From: Candidatus Aenigmatarchaeota archaeon
Lineage (GTDB): Archaea > Aenigmatarchaeota > Aenigmatarchaeia > QMZP01
Direction: 5' to 3'
NCBI GenBank assembly: GCA_015520105.1
Contig: WAQT01000043.1
Coordinates: 1 to 17,959, forward strand
DNA: 17,959 bases
Both the position numbers and the translations under genes were made by a program. This document shows, piece after piece, positions 13,421-17,959 of the stretch. The notes under the pieces were generated by a model. It was not told where the DNA came from, did not search any database, and saw only the letters and a list, made by a program, of their open reading frames with translations. The stretch's first letter is position 1. Each line of letters starts with the position of its first letter.

Positions 13421-14837
13421 TTTTCCTCCTCCTGATTGCTTCCTCTATCGCCTTCCTTACCTCCCCAGCGTCCGCCTTTCCTTTGGTCTCCTTCATCACC
13501 TGGCCCACAAGAAAGTGGATTGCCTTCTCCTCGCCGGAAAGATAATCGGTAAGCGCCTTCTGGTTTTTCTTAAGGACCTTTCCGACAACCGAGGAGAGGT
13601 CTATTCTCTCCCTTCCGAGGCCGTGCCTCTTTATTATATCCTCAGGCGGCTTTCTCTCCTCTATCATCTTCCTTATCGCAATCTCTGCGTTTCTGTCTGT
13701 TATTTCTCCCCTCTCGAACATGGACAGGAGGCTTGTTATCCATTCCCTTTTGAGACCGGACTCCCTGAACGTGAGGTTGTTCCAGTTCAGGGACTTCTTC
13801 AGGTATCCCGCTATCCAGGAGCCCGCAACTCTTGGGGATATCCTTTTCGCAGCGTGCTCGAATAGTTCTGCGATATCGAGTTCGGAGACGAGCGACTCCG
13901 CCATTGCTGGAGAGAGGGAATATTCCCTGATGAAACGTTCCCGTTTGCTGTCAGGAAGTTCTGGTATCTCGCTCTTCAGTCCGGAAAGCAGGAGCTGACC
14001 CGGCCTGAGCGGGGTGAGGTCTGGCTCAAGTATGTAGCCGTAATCCTCCTCGCTCTCCTTCGAGCGAAGCTCCTGCGTGACCCCAAGTTCGGGGTTCCAC
14101 ATTCTTGTGGACTGCTCTATCTCCCTCCCTCTGGATATCGAACTCTTCTGCCTGAGAATCTCGTAGTTGAGGGCCTCCTCGATATCCTTTGCCCCTGTTA
14201 TGTTCTTGACCTCCACGCGCCTTCCTCCCTCAAGGGAGATGTTGGCATCAGACTTCATAACCGCTTTCGACGATGAGTCGTACACGCCAAGGTATTCGAG
14301 TATGCTCATGAGCTTGCTTAGGTAACTCCTCGCCTCAGCGGGAGAGGAAAGGTCCGGTTCCGTGACTATCTCGATGAGAGGAATTCCTGACCTGTTGTAG
14401 TCCACAAGGACGTGCGAGCCTCCGACTCCGCCGACATGGACTGTCCTTGCGGGGTCCTCCTCTATCTGTATCCTTCTTATGCGTACCCTCTTTCTCCTCC
14501 CTCCGGACTCTATCTCCACGAAACCGGAGACCGCGAGGGGCTTCTCGTACTGGGTTATCTGGAAGTTCTTCGCCATGTCAGGATAGAAATATGTCTTTCT
14601 CGAGAAGAGGCTCTCTCTCTGGACCGAGCAGTTAAGAGCAATCGCGGTCTTCAATCCCTTTCTGAATGCCTCCCTGTTCGTTCTCGGCTTCGAGCCGGGC
14701 ATGCCGAGGCAGGTCTCGCACACGAGGGTGTTCGGCTCCGGTTCTTCTGGAAGAGTCGCGGGATTCCTGCAACCGCAGAACATCTTGGATTCCGTGTTGA
14801 GCTGTACATGGGTCTCCAGGCCTATCCTTATCTTCAT
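13407..14837 (-). CDS. gatB: Asp-tRNA(Asn)/Glu-tRNA(Gln) amidotransferase subunit B
   Basis: The kinase/tRNA-binding subunit of GatCAB (476 residues, family length). It activates misacylated Asp-tRNA(Asn) or Glu-tRNA(Gln) for amidation. Signatures include IGLETHVQLNTESKMF, zinc-type cysteines 21, 23, 40 and 43 (FCGC, then CETCLGMPG), YFYPDMAKNFQITQYEKPL, IEEDPARTVH, VDYNRSGIPLIEIVTEPD and KSDANIS. A YqeY-like tail domain fills about residues 400-470. It is GatB rather than the archaeal Gln-specific GatE, since GatE carries an extra AspRS-like insertion that is absent. GatA and GatC are not in the window. Its TATA box lies only 25 nt upstream, so it may be leaderless. Confidence 0.95.
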   Translation of the reverse strand: MKIRIGLETHVQLNTESKMFCGCRNPATLPEEPEPNTLVCETCLGMPGSKPRTNREAFRKGLKTAIALNCSVQRESLFSRKTYFYPDMAKNFQITQYEKPLAVSGFVEIESGGRRKRVRIRRIQIEEDPARTVHVGGVGGSHVLVDYNRSGIPLIEIVTEPDLSSPAEARSYLSKLMSILEYLGVYDSSSKAVMKSDANISLEGGRRVEVKNITGAKDIEEALNYEILRQKSSISRGREIEQSTRMWNPELGVTQELRSKESEEDYGYILEPDLTPLRPGQLLLSGLKSEIPELPDSKRERFIREYSLSPAMAESLVSELDIAELFEHAAKRISPRVAGSWIAGYLKKSLNWNNLTFRESGLKREWITSLLSMFERGEITDRNAEIAIRKMIEERKPPEDIIKRHGLGRERIDLSSVVGKVLKKNQKALTDYLSGEEKAIHFLVGQVMKETKGKADAGEVRKAIEEAIRRRKNESP

Positions 14838-14855
14838 GTTATCCCTTTCGGTTTG

Positions 14856-14866
14856 TTATATATAAA
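14856..14866 (-). promoter_or_regulatory. TATA box of gatB
   Basis: TTTATATATAA on the minus strand is centred about 24 nt before the gatB ATG at 14837, which implies transcription starting at or next to the start codon. No good SD is present. Confidence 0.5.
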
Positions 14867-14867
14867 C

Positions 14868-14877
14868 GCTGCGCAGC
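14868..14877. repeat. Perfect palindrome between divergent promoters
   Basis: GCTGCGCAGC is a perfect 10-bp palindrome lying between the gatB TATA box and the TATA box of the 67-residue gene, in an otherwise A/T-rich 88-bp spacer. The adjacent GCGCGCGGAAGCGC is also G/C-rich. It could be a regulator-binding site acting on both promoters, but a 10-bp palindrome alone is weak evidence. Confidence 0.25.
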
Positions 14878-14888
14878 GCGCGGAAGCG

Positions 14889-14898
14889 CTTAAATAAT
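14889..14898 (+). promoter_or_regulatory. TATA box of the 67-residue gene
   Basis: CTTAAATAAT is centred about 33 nt before the ATG at 14926, with no SD between. That is the layout of a leaderless archaeal gene, and it supports the small ORF downstream being real. Confidence 0.45.
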
Positions 14899-14925
14899 TT
14901 TCTGACAAGCATTAACAGGATTAGC

Positions 14926-15129
14926 ATGAAGGGATGGAGCTTCGAGCGCTACGAACATGAAATAACGAGGTACATGAATGATGTGGATACAGGCCTTCCT
15001 GCGGACATTGTTCCTGTTATTGCGAGGTTCTGCGAAAAGTATGACATGGGACCGGACTGGACGGACGCAGTGACATTTGCATCCCGTATAGCGAAGATAA
15101 TTAAAGAATATGAAAGTTCTCTTCCCTGA
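14926..15129 (+). CDS. Small helical protein of unknown function
   Basis: A 67-residue acidic protein (MKGWSFERYEHEITRYMNDV..., ending KIIKEYESSLP). It is predicted by eye to be nearly all helical, with one cysteine (Cys36) and no metal or catalytic motif. Support for it being a gene is the well-placed TATA box, the start ATG directly where a leaderless transcript would begin, and the 33-nt gap to Bud32 on the same strand. I do not recognise a family. It is not an evident KEOPS subunit (Cgi121, Pcc1 or Kae1 motifs are absent). Confidence 0.65.
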   Translation: MKGWSFERYEHEITRYMNDVDTGLPADIVPVIARFCEKYDMGPDWTDAVTFASRIAKIIKEYESSLP

Positions 15130-15162
15130 AACCATTAATAACACTGCGGCAATATTCTAGGC

Positions 15163-15774
15163 ATGAAGATTCTTGGAAGAGGAGCTGAAGCCGTGCTCGT
15201 TCTGGAAGAGCGCGGGAAGGAGAGGGTTGTCAGGAAGGACAGGGTCAGGAAAGGCTACAGGATAGCGCAGCTTGATTTCCTTCTGAGGAAGAGAAGAACA
15301 AAGGCCGAGGCCTCCCTGATGTCTTGGGCTGCGAGGGCAGGAGTGAACGCCCCGAGGGTGTGGGACACAGGAGAGGATTTCATAACAATGGAGTATATAG
15401 AAGGGGAGAGCGTGAAGGAATCTTTCGAAAGCATGAGCGAGAAGAAAAGGGAGGAGATATGCCGGAAAATAGGCGAGGCGGTCGGAAAGCTTCACTCCGC
15501 GGGCATAATGCACGGAGACCTCACGACATCCAATATGATAGTGAGGGGGCAACATCTTTACCTCCTGGACTTCGGTCTGGGAAAGCGCACAACAAGAACA
15601 GAGGATTTTGCAACAGACCTTCTGCTTCTCATGGAATCACTGAAAGCAGCGCATTTCAGATTCCTTGACAGCGCATGGAGAAATATTATAAAAGCTTATA
15701 AGCATAATTATACAAATTCTACAACGGTCCTTAAAAGGGTGGAGAAGATAGCTTTGAGGAGAAGATACAAATGA
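15163..15774 (+). CDS. bud32: KEOPS complex kinase/ATPase Bud32
   Basis: A small RIO-like atypical kinase of the KEOPS complex, which makes t6A37 in ANN-decoding tRNAs. Family features are MKILGRGAEAVL at the start, probable ATP-binding Lys25 in VVRKDR, the RKGYRIAQLD stretch, FITMEYIEGE, the catalytic loop HGDLTTSNM at 117-125 and the metal-binding DFGLG at 136-140. At 203 residues it is a free-standing Bud32. In many archaea it is fused to the C-terminus of Kae1, which is not in this window. The basic C-terminal tail (LRRRYK) is typical. Its stop overlaps the uS5 ATG (ATGA), so it is coupled to ribosomal protein synthesis. Confidence 0.94.
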   Translation: MKILGRGAEAVLVLEERGKERVVRKDRVRKGYRIAQLDFLLRKRRTKAEASLMSWAARAGVNAPRVWDTGEDFITMEYIEGESVKESFESMSEKKREEICRKIGEAVGKLHSAGIMHGDLTTSNMIVRGQHLYLLDFGLGKRTTRTEDFATDLLLLMESLKAAHFRFLDSAWRNIIKAYKHNYTNSTTVLKRVEKIALRRRYK

Positions 15775-16583
15775 GAGAGAAAGAAGAGGCAACAGAGATT
15801 GTGGCTGAAGAGGAGAAAGAGGAAAAGAACCTTCACAAGAAGGAAGTGAAAGAGGCAGAGAAGAAGAGAACAAAGAAGATGGAGGAGACCAAAGACGAGA
15901 GAGAGAAAGAGGCAGTAATGAAAGAACTGAAGGAAAGGGCCCAGTCATGGATTCCGAGAACCAGGCTTGGAAAGGAGATACTGGAGGGGAAGTACAAAAC
16001 AATTGAAGAGCTTCTCCAGTCTGGAGAGAGAATTCTTGAGCCGGAGATTACGGATTATCTTGTTCCTGAAATAAAGAGCGAAGTCGTTTATATCGGAGGC
16101 TCTCCAGGAAAGGGCGGTGGAATCAGGAGGACGGCTACGAAGAGGACCGTGAGGATGCACAAGTCAGGAAGAAGGTTCAAGCTTTCGTCCGTCACTCTTG
16201 TTGGCGACGAGAAGTCCATAATAGGTATAGGAAAAGGTTCCTCAAAGGAGCACAAGACCGCCCTCGAGAAGGCTCTTGAGCAGGCAAAGATGAACATAAT
16301 AAGGGTCAGGAAAGGCTGCGGTTCGTGGGAATGCCAGTGCGGAGAGGAGCACTCAATACCGTTCAAAACGTCAGCCAGATACGGTTCTGTTTCTGTTGAA
16401 CTCATACCGGGTCCCAAGGGTCTCGGCATAGTCGCGAACCCGCCTGCAAAGAAGGTCCTCAGGCTTGCCGGAATAAGAGACGTGTGGGTCAAGACGAGAG
16501 GAAACACAGGAGCGAGGGAGAATCTCGTTTACGGCGTTTACGAGGCGCTCAGGAATCTTAACAGAACAAAGGGTGACATATGA
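15771..16583 (+). CDS. rps5: Small-subunit ribosomal protein uS5 with charged N-terminal extension
   Basis: A decoding-fidelity protein of the 30S. The uS5 core starts near residue 58 (WIPRTRLGKEILEGK) and has ITDYLVPEIKSEV, GGIRRTATKRTV, GVKGI-like GIGKGSSKEHKTALEKA and the C-terminal fold GPKGLGIVANPPAKKVLRLAGIRDV. Before the core is an extension of over 50 residues made mainly of Glu and Lys, probably a coiled or disordered segment, making the protein 270 residues. The extension is real in the sense that it begins at an ATG overlapping the bud32 stop, with GAGGAG nine bases upstream. Cys pairs near 184-190 (GCGSWECQC) are present. Confidence 0.96.
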   Translation: MREKEEATEIVAEEEKEEKNLHKKEVKEAEKKRTKKMEETKDEREKEAVMKELKERAQSWIPRTRLGKEILEGKYKTIEELLQSGERILEPEITDYLVPEIKSEVVYIGGSPGKGGGIRRTATKRTVRMHKSGRRFKLSSVTLVGDEKSIIGIGKGSSKEHKTALEKALEQAKMNIIRVRKGCGSWECQCGEEHSIPFKTSARYGSVSVELIPGPKGLGIVANPPAKKVLRLAGIRDVWVKTRGNTGARENLVYGVYEALRNLNRTKGDI

Positions 16584-16993
16584 AGATATATGCTGTTGTT
16601 AGGGTTAGGGGCTCAGCCAAGGTTCCCGGAGAGGTTGAAGACACTATGAACATGCTCAACCTCACAAGGGTCAATCACTGCGTTGTGGTTCCGGCGAACC
16701 CTTCATACGAGGGGATGCTGAGGAAGGCGAAGGATTACGTTACGTGGGGAGAGGTAGAGAAGGATGTTCTTGAGATGCTTGTGGCAAAAAGGGGAAAGAT
16801 AAAGGAAGAGAAGGACCTGAAACCCGTTGTGGATGCGATGGTGAACGGTAAAACAAGAGAGAGCGGAGCAAAAAAGGTGTTCAGGCTCTCTCCCCCGTCA
16901 GGAGGCTATAAGTCCGTGAAGAGTCCTTTCCCGAAGGGAGACCTTGGATACAGGGGCGAGAAGATAAACTCGCTTCTTAGAAGGATGATATGA
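16580..16993 (+). CDS. rpl30: Large-subunit ribosomal protein uL30
   Basis: A 137-residue archaeal uL30. The family start MKIYAVVRVRGSAKVPGEVEDTMNML is followed by the archaeal extension (VTWGEVEKDVLEMLVAKRGK) and a C-terminal RLSPPSGGYKSVKSPFPKGDLGYRGEKIN. The ATG overlaps the uS5 stop as ATGA, with GGTGA just upstream. uS5-uL30-uL15 is the conserved order, except that a further small gene is inserted after this one. Confidence 0.96.
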   Translation: MKIYAVVRVRGSAKVPGEVEDTMNMLNLTRVNHCVVVPANPSYEGMLRKAKDYVTWGEVEKDVLEMLVAKRGKIKEEKDLKPVVDAMVNGKTRESGAKKVFRLSPPSGGYKSVKSPFPKGDLGYRGEKINSLLRRMI

Positions 16994-17163
16994 TGGATTA
17001 CGTAACAGACTCGTGGATATCGAAGCTTGATGAATATTACAGAAGAATAATTGCTTCAATATCAGGGAAGTATTTCGAGGACACACTCCGCGGAAAAGGC
17101 GAACTCTTTATCCGTCTTCCAAGACCTGAAGACAAGGTGTCGTGGAGGAATTCGAAACTATGA
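16990..17163 (+). CDS. Short gene between uL30 and uL15, unknown function
   Basis: A 57-codon frame, below the usual size cut-offs. Two consecutive ATGs overlap the uL30 stop (ATGATG at 16990-16995), and the TGA stop overlaps the uL15 start (ATGA at 17160-17163). It therefore fills the gap exactly with coupled overlaps on both sides. The product (MMDYVTDSWISKLDEYYRRI..., then GELFIRLPRPEDKVSWRNSKL) looks like a helix followed by a short strand and a polar tail, aromatic-rich and mildly charged. It has no cysteine or membrane segment. I do not recognise a family. It is more likely a real small ribosome-linked protein than chance, since uL30 and uL15 are normally contiguous. Confidence 0.65.
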   Translation: MMDYVTDSWISKLDEYYRRIIASISGKYFEDTLRGKGELFIRLPRPEDKVSWRNSKL

Positions 17164-17600
17164 GGAACAGGCACAGGAAAGTGAAGAAGATGAGAGGAAG
17201 CAAGACTCACGGATACGGCTCAAAGAAGAAGCACCGCGGTGGCGGTTCGCGCGGCGGAAGGGGGAGAGCCGGCATAACAAAGCACAAGAAGCTAATGTTC
17301 CTGAAAAGAGGGGTGTCTGTCGGAAAGAGGGGATTCGTATCCGTCGGTCAGAGGAAAGGCATTGCAAAGCATTTCATAAACATAAAGGAACTCTCTGTGC
17401 TTGCCGAAGGAAAGAAGGAAGTGGACCTTACATCATTGGGTTACGAGAAGGTCCTCGGAGGGGGGAGCATAACGTTCCCTCTCACAGTGAAAGCAAAGGA
17501 ATTCTCTGAGAAGGCAAGGGAGAAGATAGAGGCTGCCGGGGGAAAGGCAATCTCGGAGGGTGCTGGACAGGATAGTGGAGAAGAAGGAAAGACCGATTAG
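17160..17600 (+). CDS. rpl15: Large-subunit ribosomal protein uL15
   Basis: An archaeal uL15 of 146 residues from the ATG at 17160 (MRNRHRKVKKMRGSKTHGYG). The family glycine/arginine-rich loop (KKKHRGGGSRGGRGRAG) and C-terminal domain (DLTSLGYEKVLGGGSITFPLTVKAKEFSEKAREKIEAAGG) are intact, and a short acidic tail follows. An in-frame GTG at 17142 is possible, but the ATG overlaps the preceding stop and has GGAGG 11 bases upstream. SecY, which usually follows uL15, is absent. The gene ends its unit, facing the DUF192 gene. Confidence 0.96.
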   Translation: MRNRHRKVKKMRGSKTHGYGSKKKHRGGGSRGGRGRAGITKHKKLMFLKRGVSVGKRGFVSVGQRKGIAKHFINIKELSVLAEGKKEVDLTSLGYEKVLGGGSITFPLTVKAKEFSEKAREKIEAAGGKAISEGAGQDSGEEGKTD

Positions 17601-17628
17601 CGACATGGAGAGTTTCCAGCCGTATCCG

Positions 17629-17959
17629 TTACTTATTTTTCCTTCCATTATTCACAAGAGAGAGCGCGTCGCCTTTTCTTGTCCCGGACGCGGCCACGCT
17701 GCCTGAAGGAAGCTCTATCACAAATCTCGCAGGCCTGCCTGGAGAATAGAGTTTCCATGTCCTTGGGTGTGGTCCGATAGGCGGGACGCTCTCAAAGACA
17801 TCAACCACCCTGAATCCAGAGTCCGCAAACACAACGTCAATCGGAAACCGCATGAACGGCATCCAGATGCTGTGCCTTCCCTCCTTCTCGAATTCCATGA
17901 GGAGGGACGCTCCTTTTGGGAGGGATTTCCTGAACATGAGGCCCAGAGCCCTCCTGAAC
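17629..17959 (-). CDS. DUF192 family protein, 5' end outside the window
   Basis: A conserved small-protein family (COG1430-type) of unknown biochemical role. Motifs are RALGLMFRKSLPKG at the edge, IWMPFMRFPIDVVFAD, VPPIGPHPRTW and FVIELPSGS near the C-terminus. An ATG exists at 17937, but the reading frame stays open to the window edge and those upstream codons encode the conserved FRRALGL part, so the gene certainly begins beyond the edge. 109 codons are visible. In some organisms members are exported. Any signal peptide would be in the missing part. It converges with uL15, leaving 28 nt. Confidence 0.88.
   Translation of the reverse strand, partial: FRRALGLMFRKSLPKGASLLMEFEKEGRHSIWMPFMRFPIDVVFADSGFRVVDVFESVPPIGPHPRTWKLYSPGRPARFVIELPSGSVAASGTRKGDALSLVNNGRKNK

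Noticed and set aside
15637..16002. Minus-strand Leu/Ser/Pro-rich frame that looks like a membrane protein
   Set aside because: It is the complement of the Glu/Lys-rich uS5 extension, which necessarily reads as Leu/Ser/Phe codons on the other strand.
1..17959. Mobile elements, CRISPR arrays, prophage or defence cluster
   Set aside because: I saw no transposase or integrase motifs, no regularly spaced repeats and no terminal inverted repeats. The region is housekeeping.

Overview
The window is from an archaeal chromosome. It holds archaeal-type ribosomal proteins (eS4, eL30, uS17 with a CxxxxC-type N-terminus), the RNA polymerase subunit Rpo3, archaeal NusA, the RNase P protein Rpp29 and the KEOPS kinase Bud32. 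Start sites carry GGAGG/GGTGAT Shine-Dalgarno (SD) motifs, and several transcription units have A/T-rich TATA boxes 25-40 nt before the start codon. Genes are packed with ATGA-type overlaps. I cannot fix the lineage from the sequence alone. The scrambled ribosomal operons and many small unrecognised genes would fit a DPANN-type or other uncultivated archaeon, but that is inference.

Layout. (1) 1-5504, minus strand: a long translation/transcription operon reading right to left as uS17, uL14, uL24, eS4, uL5, uS14, uS8, eL30, NusA, Rpo3, a SAM methyltransferase, then a reading frame running off the left edge. It is preceded by a structured leader of about 190 nt and a TATA box near 5720. (2) 5776-7358, minus: a metallophosphoesterase with its own promoter, and upstream of it a three-gene unit of two small beta-rich unknown proteins and Rpp29. 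(3) 7470-13122, plus: a HerA/FtsK-type ATPase, a divergent PurF-like protein and isoleucyl-tRNA synthetase, each with its own promoter. (4) 13115-14837, minus: GatB followed by an overlapping small cupin whose 3' end also overlaps ileS head-on. (5) 14926-17600, plus: an unknown 67-residue protein, Bud32, uS5, uL30, an unlisted 57-residue protein and uL15. (6) 17629 to the right edge, minus: a 5'-truncated DUF192 protein.

How the genes fit together. Nearly everything serves gene expression: ribosome assembly, RNA polymerase, tRNA maturation (RNase P), tRNA modification (Bud32/KEOPS), aminoacylation (IleRS) and transamidation (GatB). The conserved archaeal spc-type cluster is broken in two. Its first half joins eL30-nusA (normally beside rpoA) and rpo3 (normally beside uS4-uS11). 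Its second half (uS5-uL30-uL15) lies about 10 kb away on the other strand, without uL6, eL32, eL19, uL18 or SecY in this window.

The most unusual items are the PurF homologue, which has lost the catalytic N-terminal cysteine and the consensus PRPP loop but keeps all four cysteines that ligate the [4Fe-4S] cluster in the Bacillus-type enzyme, and the 57-residue gene threaded between uL30 and uL15 with coupled stop/start overlaps on both sides. I found no CRISPR array, insertion sequence, rRNA or tRNA gene.
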